This document shows positions 9,661-20,628 of a stretch of 64,000 nucleotides of DNA, in pieces. The notes below the pieces were generated by a model. The model saw only the letters and a list, made by a program, of their open reading frames with translations. It was not told the DNA's origin and searched no databases. The stretch is from Distichodus sexfasciatus. Its lineage: Eukaryota; Chordata; Actinopteri; Characiformes; Distichodontidae. Both the position numbers and the translations under genes were made by a program. How positions within the stretch are numbered: position 1 is the stretch's first letter; each line of letters starts with the position of its first letter. The DNA lies in NCBI GenBank assembly GCA_032718565.1, contig JAVGVS010000002.1, forward strand, positions 10,829,774 to 10,893,773. Direction: 5' to 3'.

Positions 9661-9933
9661 CCATGAGATGTTCCTCCATCTCTTCATATATTAATGATTT
9701 TTGAGAAAATGTAACATATAGAGGTTCAACTGAAACATTCTAAACTACTGCTATTGCGTTATTGAATTTCTGGTCGGATATGATGATGGATGGTGTGTTT
9801 TGATCTGGCTTTATCGCGGTGCTGTGAATTGACTTGCATGGATGACGGTGTTTGTTTTTCTCTCATTCTGTTATTTCTACTTTCCTTTCTGGTGCGACTG
9901 TGTTCTGTACATAAAGTTCAAAACCTTTACTTA
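9661..9933. other. Unassigned sequence
   Basis: AT-rich single-copy sequence. Nothing recognisable. Confidence 0.3.
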
Positions 9934-9941
9934 TTGATATT

Positions 9942-10800
9942 CAAAGATGGGAAGTAATGAAGAACAAATACTTGGTTACTGTACTTAAGTAGAATTTTTG
10001 TGTATCTGTACTCTACTTGACTATTTATTTTTGTGCCAACTTTTAACCTTTACTACATACATTTTTAGTATAAATCTCTGTACTTTCTACACCTTACATT
10101 TTCAGGCTCGTTACTCTTGTTTGGTTTCATTTAAATGACGTTTATCAGGACATTTTGTCATGTATTTTACCTGTTCCGCATCAATAATGTGCACCATCCA
10201 GACAACTTTACTGATTGCTTGAGGCTTAAAAACGTAGTAGAACACACAGAAAGACAATCCCATTGGCGTATTCGTCTCCGCACGTGACACACAACACCAT
10301 AGACACGATAAAGCGTGACAGAGAGAGAAAGAAACTAAAAGCAGGCGGCAACTCAGTGGGAAATGATGTGGTGATTGCGGTGCAGAAAGAAGCTCAGCTC
10401 CACCAAGTTCACTTCAGTTGAGATGAGTTGAGTTTATTTCTGCAGCGCTCTTTACAGCACTGTAATATCTGTTGTATGATGTGTTTAGGATAGAGGTGAT
10501 CATCATGTATAACGATGGTAATGGATAATGCAGCTTTATGTATTCTTGTGGCTTTATTTTTCCTCTGTTTGCGGTCGACATAACGCTTAGACATGGAGTC
10601 CAGTCGACTTTGCCCTAAAATGCTGGTTTTGTCCTTCACAAGGGGCCTTTATACTTGAAGTATGTTTTAGAGCCTGTACTTTTCACTTTAACTTGAGTAA
10701 AGACATAGAGTCAATGCTTCAACTTTTACTAGAGTCTTTTTAAACACATGTGTCTACACTTCTACTTGAGTCATGAATGTGTGTACTTTTGACACCTCTG
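9942..10800. mobile_element. hAT-J element with perfect 8-bp TSD
   Basis: The left end CAAAGATGGGAAGTAATGAA and right end TTTTGACACCTCTG are of the GGAAGTAACGAAGTACAAATA type frequent in fish. Exact TTGATATT copies flank it at 9934-9941 and 10801-10808. It is 859 bp, non-coding, and rich in GTACTT/AAGTAC words near both ends. Confidence 0.9.
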
Positions 10801-10808
10801 TTGATATT

Positions 10809-12780
10809 ATCTGTTTATCTGATCAATAAAAATCCTTATGAAAAAGGGAATCCTTAGTTGAGTTGTCTTTTACATTTTCAGAGTTTTAAAGGAGCATGAA
10901 GCCCCGTGAGGTGCTTTTTTATATGAGTAACTCACATTTCATTCAAAACAATAATAGCACTAACGTTCCAGATTTTTGAAACCTTTTTCAGTATTTTTCT
11001 TCTCATCCCTCACTCGCTAGAGTGCATCCTTCATCTCTTCATCGCCGTCCTTCCCCTCCTAACTGCTGCACTCCACGCCCGCTTTAAAGCAGCAGCAAAA
11101 AAGTTGTTGGGAATCTTTTTTAGAGCCGAGTGCTAATATTAGTCATTGGGATTCTGCTTGTATTTTCACTAAATCTAATGCCTCTCTGAAGCTGTAGCTG
11201 CTGGTTAAGGGTCCCTGCCTCCCACTTGCTTTTTGTTTTGTATTTGAATTAATCTCAGTTAAAGGACTCGTGGGACAGGCTGAGCACACAGCCGCCTGTC
11301 AGTGCCATGTAGTGCAGCATGCGAGCAGAACCTCCGCCTGTTTTTTTGACAAAATATTTTAAAAATCCGGGTAAAAAAATTGTGAAGATCTTCCGTCTAG
11401 TGGGCTTCCATTACTATTTATATCAACATCCCATGATGTGAAATTACAGATGATAAGCTGGTTGCAGTCCTTCAAGCGTCTGTGGATCGCTGGCGAGAGT
11501 GAGGCGAGGGATACGTACATCTCGCCAATGTATCGCACTGTGACGCGCAATGTTTAAATATTTTAAACATTTTAAACATCAATATTTATTTTGAATTACC
11601 CTACCAGACTTCAAACAGCAAAGAAGGACAGACAAAAAATATATAAAAAAATGAATGAAATAAAATAAAAATGAATTAAAACTGACATCCAGCAGCTCTA
11701 ATGGACATTATCTTGTGGTAGTGGTCATTTCAATTATTTTGAAATTCTCTTAATACTGTTACTACTGCTGTTAATCTGTTACTGCTTTCCCCGATGTGTG
11801 ATCGTGTGCTGTTCTCATCAAAATATACCACCACGTGTGATGACTTGACTTCATTTTCTATTGTGAGTTCCCAAACAACACTACCATGAGATGAAATTTT
11901 CATTATTCATTCATTTTCATATAAATGTTAAATATATAATTTTATTAGATAGCAGATGAATAAACTCAAATTCATCTGAGCTTTATTTTGAATTTGACTT
12001 GACACTATAAGCAGTGAAGGAGTAAAGACAGTCAAAACCTAAGCCCAAAAAGAAGAGCTGACAGAGAGGAAAGAATAAATGAATGAAATCAGGAAGAGGC
12101 TGATTTAACAACAAAAAGGATGCACTTCATTTTAACTTGCCATTTGCACTTCTATTAAATATGACCATAAATTCCCTGTTTTCATGATGGACGACTGATA
12201 GTAACCCTGTGTTGAACCTCCTTTGTACGTTGAGTAGTTAACACACTGACATTTAGTCTCAGGCCTAATCAATAGCCAGGTTTAAAAGGGGCAGGGAACT
12301 ACCCAGACAGAGCTGGACTCTGCTCCTCCAGGAGGCTTCACAACACTAGACTCTCTCTGTCAACATAATTGACCATTTTACTGTCCAGAAAAATCAATGA
12401 ATGGATATTGATTTCTACACATACTATTGAAGGTTGCTGGAATTTCACTTTGCTTTCATCTTTTCTGAGGATACGTAAAAATGACTTCAGCACACAAACC
12501 CTATATTATGATTGAACTCTCTGACACTGGTCCAACAACGCAGGCTTTTTTCCTCTCTCTTCATGCTCTGTCCTCTTTCTTCTTCATGCGTTTTATACCC
12601 TACAAAGCTTTCACACATTTGGTGCTGTACGACATCTGCTTATTAGGATCACGGTTTGTAACAGAAATATTTTAAGGTGAGAATTTAATAAAATATTCTA
12701 GAAAGCCAGTGGACAGGATGAGGATGGTGGGGTCTTTTTCAGTTTCAGTCATTTTTCTTCAGTCTCTTTTTCCTATCCAG
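10809..12780. other. Long single-copy interval with weak signals
   Basis: No gene is visible. The part 11090-11340 is more complex and may be conserved non-coding DNA (TTTGAATTAATCTCAGTTAAA). A decayed relative of hAT-F may lie at 11716-11850 (TCAATTATTTTGAAATTCTC, then TTTCCCC-ATGTGTGATCGTG). The rest is AT-rich, with no long frame or simple repeat. Confidence 0.25.
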
Positions 12781-12790
12781 TTTTACTAGA

Positions 12791-13124
12791 GTCGGCACGG
12801 TGGCACAGTGGTTAGCGCTGTCGCATCACAGCAAGAAGATCCTGGGTTCGGCCCCTGTGTGGAGTTTGCATGCTCTCTCCGTGTTCGTGTGGGTTTCCTC
12901 CGGATGCTCCGGTTTCCTCCCACAGTCCAAAAGCATGCAATATAGGTTAATTTGGCGACTCTAAATTGGCCCTGTAAGCGGTGAATGTGAGTGTGATTGT
13001 TTGAGTGTGTGTGCCCTGCGGTTGTTCCCCGCCTTGCGCCCGCAAGTTCCCGGGATAGGCTTCTGATTCCCCCCGTGACCCCAGTTTGGATTAAGCGGTT
13101 CAATGAATGAATGAATGAATGAAT
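12791..13124 (+). mobile_element. V-SINE (DANA-like) copy 1
   Basis: The tRNA-derived head has an AGTGGTTAGCG A box and a GGGTTCGGCCCC B box. The central conserved V domain reads TGTGGAGTTTGCATGCTCTC through GTGGGTTTCCTCCGGATGCT to CCCACAGTCCAAAAGCATGC. It ends in (GAAT)n. TTTTACT flanks it at 12781-12787 and 13124-13130, a likely target-site duplication. Confidence 0.9.
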
Positions 13125-13140
13125 TTTACTCAAAAATTTA

Positions 13141-13371
13141 CTCGCATTCAAACCTTACGGGCCAAGTTAGAGTCGCCAATTAACCTATAGTGCATGCTTG
13201 TGGACTGTGGGAGGAAACCGGAGCACCCGGAGGAAACCCACGCGAACGCAAGGAGAGCATGCACACAGAAACTCCACACAGAAAGACCCCACGGCCGACC
13301 CGGGGCTCGAACTCAGGACCTTCTGGCTGTGAGGCGGCAGCGCTAACCACTGCACCACTGTGCCGCCCTCT
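13141..13371 (-). mobile_element. V-SINE copy 2, tail-to-tail with copy 1
   Basis: The same family on the minus strand. Its head lies at 13310-13371 (AGCGCTAACCACTGCACCAC complement) and its central domain at 13195-13285. The tail is truncated, with no (GAAT)n, and faces the tail of copy 1 across about 16 bp. Confidence 0.9.
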
Positions 13372-14015
13372 GATAAATGTTCTAAAAGTAAATTCCAAAT
13401 AAAGTCATAATATTCACCAAAAAAAAAGCCGAAACAAACGCTATCACAAGTTATAGTAAACAACCCGATTCTATTTCTGACGGAGTGAGTGGAGCAGCTC
13501 TGATGCCGACATGCTTCTCCCAGGGGAGATAAGGGAGGGGAAGAGTGCAAGGGCAAACTAAACTGAGCTCTTTTTTACTGTTTTTTCCAACTTGTCTCTA
13601 AATCCAGATCCCTCCATCTGTATGTTACTCCCCGTGTCTGCGCGTGGGTAATAGTGTGCTGCTGCATTTTGACTTTGGCACTGAATAGAGCAGTCGGGCA
13701 GCTGCTTTATCGTGATGAATGAGGCCTGTTGCTGTTTGCAGACGTCTGACTTTATAAAGATTAGCCAGGTATGATGTCTGTAAGGACTTGGGGGGAAAGT
13801 TCAGATTAGTTCTCGTATTTTAGACCCGGTGATGTAGTGTCTGGGTTATCTGGCTGGTTCCAGAGGATGATGGAGGCGACGCAGGGTAAAAATGTGGCCG
13901 GTGTTTGGTAGGAGACTCGCAGCTAAATTATCGTCCGTATCGCACATTGGGAGACGTGCCGTGAGGTTTCCACACTTTGCTAATCGGACCTGTGTGTACT
14001 TTCATGTTCCTGTGG
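13372..14015. other. Single-copy interval, enhancer-like in part
   Basis: No repeat family is seen. The part 13660-14000 has balanced complexity with TTTATCGTGATGAATGAGGC and GACTTTATAAAGATTAGCC. I see no exon. Confidence 0.25.
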
Positions 14016-14023
14016 CTTGTAAG

Positions 14024-14716
14024 TAGAGCTGCGACTATTGATTCTTTTTGTAATCGAGTATTCTGTCAATTTTTTAAATCGATTAATCGAGTAATTGCAT
14101 GAATTCTTTTTTCATTTGTTCATTTGTTTTTAGGCTTATTCTAGCGTGTGAGTAGAAGTTAGCCATACACACTTTATGTTGTTGTGTTCAGGACGTCCTG
14201 CACTACTCAAATTTGTCATAGTTTGATGTGTAAATGCTGACACCGTTATGAAATCAGCACATTTCTGATGCAAACTGATTTGCGTCTGTAGAAAAGTTTA
14301 GGTTTTTTTTAAAATCTTTATGTAAAATAAAAGTGCTGAAACTGTAGACATAACTACTATAACATAACGTAGCATTTTATTGCAAAAACACTTTTTATCC
14401 ATTTGATGTCCATCGGAATATAGAATTACATTTTTTGATAAATAAATGTTTTATATTTATTGAAGTTTTGGGTAATTTTGAACCAATTTGGTCTATAAAA
14501 TTAGCTGCTTTTGGCCTTTCTGGGAGAGAATTACAATTCCCACTGATTGTGCCACTGACAACGTTGTGCGTCACTAATAAGCGTCCGTGTAAAACACAAG
14601 CGGCGCATGTTCTAGCGAGTAAAATGAATTAAACGAAGCTTTGAATCTGGAAAAATTACCTCGACCATTTTTATATTAGAATTATTTGAGTTATTTGAAT
14701 AATGGTTTCAGCTCTA
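14024..14716 (+). mobile_element. hAT-D copy 1 with perfect 8-bp TSD
   Basis: The ends TAGAGCTGCGACTATTGATT and AATGGTTTCAGCTCTA carry inner AATCGA/TCGATT repeats. Exact CTTGTAAG copies flank it at 14016-14023 and 14717-14724. The interior includes a block (TTTTGGGTAATTTTGAACC through CTGCTTTTGGCCTTTCTGGG) that recurs in hAT-E and hAT-G. Confidence 0.9.
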
Positions 14717-14724
14717 CTTGTAAG

Positions 14725-15085
14725 GTTGCAACAATACATCAGTTTATATGGATACCTCAATTCAATGATTTACAAGCTCATAGCATCGATCCAAAATGAA
14801 AACACTAATCAGAAAGTTACATATGGTAGATTCCCTCGCCAAGCAAGTGTGGAGACAGCAGCTGGTTACGCCACTGTTTTCTTAAGCACGATAACGCAGG
14901 CTACTGTGAGCCGGAGTAAAAATGTCTATTGATATTTTAGTTCTTTTTTGTGATTTGATATAAATGGAAGTGATTGTGATTAAATCAGACACTATATCAT
15001 GATCATATATTGATCAGTGGCTCCTGAACTGATTTGAGTCATAGTCATATTGTAGCAAACTTTAAATGACGTGCTGAAGCCATGA
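14725..15085. mobile_element. hAT-H copy 1, decayed
   Basis: GGTTGCAACAATACATCAG begins directly at the TSD of hAT-D, and the block ATCCAAAATGAAAACACTAATCAG matches hAT-H at 22140. Right-end homology fades near 15080. hAT-D seems to sit at or in its left end. Confidence 0.5.
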
Positions 15086-15211
15086 CTTCCTGATCAATGA
15101 TAAACAATGTTTAGGTACTCGCTCAGAGCACATTTTTGCAGCTTAGGCACCAGGTTGTTTTTAGTGGAGGGGCAAAAGAGTAGTGTGAAATGTAAAGCTC
15201 TTCACATGCAG

Positions 15212-15398
15212 TTTGCTGGTCAGTGTGTGTGAAGGCCTCCAGTCAAACTCCACCTGCGAGAGGCATCTGAAAGACTGCAGGTGTCTGATGTCAGCGGATC
15301 ATGTCAAACGTAAAAGCCTGCACCTGGCACTGTTGCTGCGGGGAAAGAAGATTGACACGGTGTTCAAACGCAGGGCTAAGCGTTATGACTTCAAATGA
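15212..15398 (+). CDS. Candidate terminal coding exon, unknown protein
   Basis: After CTCTTCACATGCAG, a possible splice acceptor, an open frame of 61 codons starts in phase 1. It ends at TGA with residues HVKRKSLHLALLLRGKKIDT and VFKRRAKRYDFK. The basic C terminus, mixed composition and lack of any repeat homology are protein-like. There is no upstream exon, no ATG near the start and no nearby AATAAA. I do not recognise the family. Chance is a real alternative. Confidence 0.25.
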
Positions 15399-15462
15399 AT
15401 ATCACGGTGGACAAGCAATTCTTTTTTTTGCCCTCATACTTCATTAACAAGGTTTGAACGGT

Positions 15463-15634
15463 TGCATTTGGCCCACCAGTGAGGGAGCAGGGGGCAGCTG
15501 GCATGGCAACAGTGCTTGGGGACAGCACCTTGCTCACAAGTATCTCAGTGGTACCTTGGCCGGTTTGGGATTCAAACTGACGACTTTTTGATCACAATGC
15601 GAACTGCCTAACCGATATATTACCAACTGCCCCT
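15463..15634 (-). mobile_element. SINE-1 copy 4, tail truncated
   Basis: The head and body of SINE-1 are on the minus strand, including GGGATTCAAACTG as a mutated B-box complement. The 3' tail is absent. Bases 15635-15820 after it hold nothing I recognise. Confidence 0.85.
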
Positions 15635-15820
15635 TTTGCATTATGTTCAGAAATGAAATTGTTTGTTTTTGGCTTCTGCTGCTTGCCACTTGGCCATGAT
15701 GATGTGTTTTACAACACAAACTGTACGCATTAATGTTTATGCACTTAATGGGTTAAGTATTTGGGACAACTAGTCACACCTGAAGTAATTGTTTCTAAAA
15801 GAGACCTAAGACAATGCCTA

Positions 15821-15873
15821 AGTATATATATATATATGAACTTGTAAATATATATATATATATATATATATTC
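15821..15873. repeat. TA microsatellite
   Basis: Two runs of (TA)n interrupted by TGAACTTGTAAA. Confidence 0.95.
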
Positions 15874-15895
15874 TCTATATCTAACATTTTTTGTG

Positions 15896-16666
15896 TCGGA
15901 AGTAATCTATCGATTATTTTATCGATTAATCAGTAATGGGATAAAAAATTTAATTAAAATGACAGTACATTTTGTTAATATGAGCTTATTCTGGGTGTGA
16001 GTAGAAGTTAGTGAATCCTTTGTATTTGTTGTCTTCAATTGAAAATGAAGAAACATGAAGTTCAAGGGTCATTTTGAATTTAATTTGGCCAATAAAATGA
16101 GTTGCTTTGGCCTTTCTAGACCGACATTTCCTTTAATCCCCTCACGCCTTGCGCCTACAGGCAGCGATCTGTGTCAAGGAGTTCAGCAGCGATTTGAATA
16201 GACTATGAAAAAAAAAAAATCGATGGGAAAATCTCCAATAGCATTATTATTGTGCAGTGGGCAACTGGTTGATGTGTGGTTATTTATCCAGCTAAATTCA
16301 CGCGTTTGTCTGTAATAAAGTAAGACGTTTACGGCGGAAGCGAGGCGTTTAGCGAGTAATAAGCGCTTACAAACTTAGCGTCGCGTGTTCTATCGCAAAA
16401 ATGTCATTATACGTTTTCATGAATTTACTTCTGTTTTATTACGCGAATATCTCCATCGTTTACATACAGAGGGATCTATTCTCACGCCTTGATCGCGCCA
16501 CTGAAAATATTGTGCGTCATTAATAAGCGTCTGTGTGAAGCGCAAGCAGCAGCGCATGCTGTAGCCATTTAAATGACTTAAACGAAGATTCGATTCTAGA
16601 AAAATTGCCTCGACCATTTTTTGTAATCGAATTATTCGAGTTATTCGAATAATCGTTTCAGCTCTA
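15896..16666 (+). mobile_element. hAT-D copy 2, left end degenerate
   Basis: The right terminus ATAATCGTTTCAGCTCTA is intact at 16666, and the interior GATTCTAGAAAAATTGCCTC matches copy 1. It is longer inside, with TTTGTCTGTAATAAAGTAAG and TCGCGCCACTGAAAATATTG, which also occur in the nested copy at 23815. The left terminal repeat is lost near the TA microsatellite. Confidence 0.8.
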
Positions 16667-16714
16667 ATGTATATACACACATACACACACATATATATAT
16701 ATATGTGTGTCTAT
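16667..16714. repeat. CA/TA microsatellite
   Basis: Compound (CA)n/(TA)n/(TG)n tract directly after the hAT-D end. Confidence 0.9.
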
Positions 16715-17209
16715 GGTAAGTTTGTTGGTAGGTTGGTTTGTTGGTGAGTTGGTTGGTTTGTTGGTAAGTTGATTGGCTGGTAAGTTGGTTGGTAGGTAGG
16801 TTGGTTGGTAAGTTGATTGGCTGGTAGGTTGGTTTGTTGGTAAGTTGGTTAGTTTGTTGGATGGTAAGTTGGTTGGTTGGTTTGTTGGTAAGTTGGTTAG
16901 TTTGTTGGATGGTAAGTTGGTAGGTTGGTTTGTTGGTAAGTTGGTTAGTTTGTTGGATGGTAAGTCGGTTGGTTGGTTTGTTGGTAGGTTTTGTTGGTTT
17001 GTTGTTAGGCTTGTTGGTTGGTTGGTTGGTTGGTTTGTTGGTAAGTTGGTTAGTTTGTTGGATGGTAAGTCGGTAGGTTGGTTGGTAAGTTGGTTAGTTT
17101 GTTGGATGGTAAGTTGGTTGGTTGGTTTGTTGGATGGTAAGTCGGTTGGTTTGTTGGTAGGTTTTGTTGGTTTGTTGTTAGGCTTGTTGGTTGGTTGGTT
17201 GGTTGGTTG
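16715..17209. repeat. TTGG minisatellite with higher-order units
   Basis: About 495 bp made almost only of TTGG, TTGT and GTAAG words on the plus strand. Blocks such as TTAGTTTGTTGGATGGTAAG recur every 44-60 bp. A larger block ending GTTAGGCTTGTTGGTTGG occurs twice (ends near 17035 and 17205). The plus strand is almost free of C. The open frame through it (repeats of LVGWFVGKLVSLLDGK) is a repeat artefact. Confidence 0.95.
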
Positions 17210-17212
17210 TAA

Positions 17213-18261
17213 CAGTTACTGTTTCTGAAGACAGCCTTGGACAAACACAAGATTTTTTCTGCAGCATGAAGTGTGTTTTCTGAAGTTTAATATTATAGAT
17301 TGTGTTGGAAATGATCAGCATGGACTACTGTTCCATTCATTGTGTGTGTTGAGAGCCTTGTGTTGATCGATAAATACTACGTTCAGGGTTATAACAGCTC
17401 TATCAGTCATGTTCCTGGCACAGGACACTGGAAAAGCTAAGCAACTGCTGCTGGTGTTTATCTGTATAGATTTGTTCTTCTCCTAATTATGTACCAGGGC
17501 ATAAAGAGTCGTCTGGTCACCCAATCCCACACACACCTCGGTCTGCAGCCAGTTTTACAGTAATGCAGGGACCCAGATTGATTTTTTTCCCTCTTCAGTT
17601 TCCCCACAATCCGGTCAGGAAGTGAAAGCAATCGACGGTACTGACCCTATGCAAGCGGACAGCTTGAGGAGGTCAGACAGAAAGAAGTGAATCGATTACT
17701 GCCTCTGACAGCAGCGGCTTAAACCCCGGACCTTGTACGACGTTGTTGTGGGTTTGTTGTGAAGATTTTAAGTTACAAGTTTCTTTATGTGAGATGTGCA
17801 GTAACTTCAGGCCCTGCAGCATGTCCAGATTAGAGGTCACTCACTGACAAACACACACACACATACACTAACGCATTCTGTAGTAAGTCTGCTCATCTTG
17901 TTACTCAGGCTGAAACATGATGGGATATAACAGCATGCCCTAAAGCGATGATCACACCCGAAAACCTTTATTAAAAATGTATGTTTTCCAACTTCCAGTG
18001 CCCAGTTTTCCCGATAATTACGTGAACTTTGACACATTTGACACATATATGGCGTCACTCAGCCAGTCAGAGGGAAGTGAGCAAAGTTAAATTATTTTAA
18101 AGATAATCTGTATAAGTTACTGCTTATTTTTAAGTTTTTTAAACATTTTATAAAGTGAATACACTCCCTTCAGCATCGCTCAGAATATTTTAAAACTTTA
18201 TTTCAGTTTTTTTTAATTTTTCATTTGAGTAAAATAAATCCACCTTTTTTTTTATCACACT
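17213..18261. other. Single-copy interval
   Basis: No transposon family is recognised and no exon. Bases 17500-17720 are of higher complexity and may be conserved non-coding sequence. There is a short CA tract near 17850. Confidence 0.25.
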
Positions 18262-18655
18262 ACACCGGTCAGCCACAATATTATGACCGCTGACGTGAAG
18301 TGAATAACGTTGATCAACTTGTATCCATGGCACGTGGTAGTGAGTGGAATATATTCACAATATATATAGTAAGCAAAAGAGAGTGACTTCGACAAGGGCT
18401 AAATTGTGATGATGACTAGACGACTGAGTCAGAGCATCTCCTGAAACTGCAGCAGCTCTAGTGTGATGTCCTTGGTGGTCAGGGGTTATCACAAGTGGTA
18501 CAGGAATTGAAAAAAAAAATAGGAAGAACCGGCAACAGAGTGATGGACGGCTGAGGCTCACTGGTGAAAATGTTAATGCTGGTTCCTGTAGAAAAGCCTC
18601 AAAACCCTCGGTGCACGGCAGTTTGTTGCTAACGGGCCTGCCTACCCACAGATCT
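18262..18655 (+). pseudogene. Tc1-like transposase pseudogene, N-terminal half
   Basis: The end CACCGGTCAGCCACAATATT at about 18268 is the terminal repeat of a common fish Tc1-like family. At 18380-18650 lie fragments of its HTH region in several frames: SDFDKG, then IVM-TRRLSQSIS, then YHKWYRN, and further on HGSLLL-type remains. Stops, a frameshift and a poly-A run break it. The catalytic domain and the other terminus are missing. Confidence 0.8.
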
Positions 18656-19200
18656 ACTCAATAGTTAGAATGCTGTGACTGATTGGTGTTAATTTGCTGT
18701 CATTTGTGGTGTGAAATTATTCAAGTCATTTGTTTACAAAAGTCAGCATTTTTATATCACAATCTTTAATCAGAAACGTGTTTTGCAGTTGGCTGGTAAA
18801 AAGCCCCCAATATCATGGAGCTCTACTGGGAAATATCACTCCCTCCACCTCGGACACATCATTCCACCGGTTACATATCTGTCTGGAAACACGGACTGCT
18901 AATGAGTGTGTGTGTGTGGAGAGTGCTCGCACCCTGACCGCTCTATTTTGGTCAGCTGGTAATTAGTCCTGCTGCTCCGACTCGGACTGGCTGGTTCTCC
19001 CGTGGCTCTCTCTCATTTAGCAGGAGGATCCTTCATCCGTCTCTCACTCACTCGGATGAGGGTTTTGTTTGTTTCCTGCTGCATTGCGAGTGAGCAGCTT
19101 CCTGACTTCACTGACTGAACAAGTGAGGGAGGCAGAAGGAGAGCAGCTACAAAGATTAGAGATTAAGGCAGTGGAGGGATTGTTAGGATTGTCTACACCT
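18656..19200. other. Unassigned single-copy sequence
   Basis: No repeat shared in the window and no convincing exon. The open frames here have no recognisable domains. Confidence 0.3.
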
Positions 19201-19203
19201 CCC

Positions 19204-19251
19204 TTATCTATCTATCTATCTATCTGTCTATCTGTCTGTCTGTCTGTCTAT
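19204..19251. repeat. TCTA/TCTG microsatellite, left half
   Basis: Tetranucleotide tract split by the hAT-K insertion. The right half resumes at 19669. Confidence 0.95.
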
Positions 19252-19668
19252 TAGGGCTGGGTTCAAAAAATCGATTCACCGATCAATATCGGTTCTTGTT
19301 CGAAAAATACGATATCGATTCAAAAATTCGCGGATCGATCTTTTCCTGCGGCTATGCACTACTTCTCGCGACCGCACAAGGAGAGCTATAAAACGTGACC
19401 GACGTGACCGACGTGACCGACGTGACCGACGAAACTGAAACCAAATAGAGCCGTGGCTGAAGCTGCTCCGCTCAAATCACCGTCTGGCCTAAAGGCCGAT
19501 GTTTGGCAACACAGTTTTAAAACAAGTTATTTTATAACCAAGCAAAACTAGTATTGACACAAAGAAATCTCTAAATAAATTGATATCGAATCGAGAATTG
19601 AATCGGATCATGACCTTGTGAATCGGAATCGAATCGATTCAGGAAATCAGCAACGATACCCAGCGCTA
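19252..19668. mobile_element. hAT-K element inserted in a microsatellite
   Basis: It begins TAGGGCTGGGTTCAAAAAAT and ends CAACGATACCCAGCGCTA, with ATCGATTC words just inside both ends. It is flanked by CTGTCTAT (19244-19251) and CTATCTAT (19669-19676), 7 of 8 matching. Length 417 bp, non-coding. Confidence 0.9.
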
Positions 19669-19758
<90 letters not shown>

Positions 19759-19920
19759 TTTTCTGTCTATCCCTCTATCTATCTGTTTCTCTACATGCTA
19801 GAAGTGTGTGTGTATTTGTTTGAGTACACAGTAGGTGTGTGTGTGTGAGTGTGTGCATAGTTGTGTTCGCAGCATAATAGAGCAAGACGACAGCCGTGTG
19901 TGTGTGTGTGTGTGTGTGGT
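19669..19920. repeat. TCTA/TCTG microsatellite, right half, and TG tracts
   Basis: (TCTA)n to about 19728 is followed by (TCTG)n to about 19760. Interrupted TG repeats lie at 19804-19855 and 19895-19918. Confidence 0.95.
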
Positions 19921-20345
19921 CTGCCACTCTCTAGCCTTCTCTTGGGACACTGCTGTCATCCTGCACTGAACTCATGTTCATGACCTCCGGGGCTTTCTCC
20001 ATCTCTCTCTCTCACTCGCTCTCTCTCTCCGTGTCTGTGTCCCTCTCTCACCGCTCTCCTTCACTCTCCCTCCTTCTCCCCCTCACTAATACCACTCTCC
20101 ACTCCTTTTCCCCCTCCCCTCTATCTGTCTCTGCTTTTGCACTTTTGTTTTTTTTCTTGACCATTCTCTGCCACGCCCGCAATCTCTCAGTCTCACACAC
20201 ACTCAAGAGTCTCCAGACCCTTCCCCTCAGTGTTGCGTGACTGCGCTCCGGTCCGATCTGTCCGTTTTCACAGGCTTCACGTGTCAGACTGTGCTGATTT
20301 GCTGCATGTCTGACCGGATAAGGGCTGTACGCTGTTGGAAATGTG
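19921..20345. repeat. Pyrimidine-rich unassigned stretch
   Basis: CT-rich low-complexity sequence at about 19990-20140, then unremarkable single-copy DNA. No gene. Confidence 0.5.
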
Positions 20346-20349
20346 CTTC

Positions 20350-20465
20350 TACATTTACACCTTTACACATTTACATTAACGGCATTAAGCAGAGGCTCTT
20401 ATCCAGAGTGACTTCCATTTCCTAATTAAAGGGACGGTCTCCCTGGAGCAACTTGGGGTTGGAGG
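20350..20465 (-). mobile_element. SINE-2 3' fragment
   Basis: TTAACGGCATTAAGCAGAGG, TCTTATCCAGAGTGACTT and GGAGCAACTTGGGGTT are the complement of the well-known fish SINE tail with AAGAGCGTCTGCTAAATGCC. The tRNA-like head is replaced by SINE-1. Confidence 0.8.
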
Positions 20466-20472
20466 GATTGGA

Positions 20473-20628
20473 GGGTCGCCAGTTCCTTCCCCAAGCGCTG
20501 CTCCCCGGGTGCTGCCGAAAAAGATCCCCACTGCTCCTTCACCGACGGATCAAATGCAGAGGTCACATTTCTTTTTGGTGCACTGTCTGCTGTGCTGTGT
20601 TCACAGTGACAGATAATCTCTCACTAAA
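20473..20628 (+). mobile_element. SINE-1 copy 5, partial
   Basis: The body and tail of SINE-1 (CCCCAAGCGCTGCTCCCCGG to GTTCACAGTGACAGATAATC), with a 5' head remnant GGTCGCCAGTTCC. It is fused to the SINE-2 fragment. Confidence 0.85.

Noticed and set aside
16845..17250. Open frames of LVGWFVGKL repeats (plus) and Pro/Thr/Asn repeats (minus)
   Set aside because: Produced by the TTGG minisatellite. No start context, no flanking exon.
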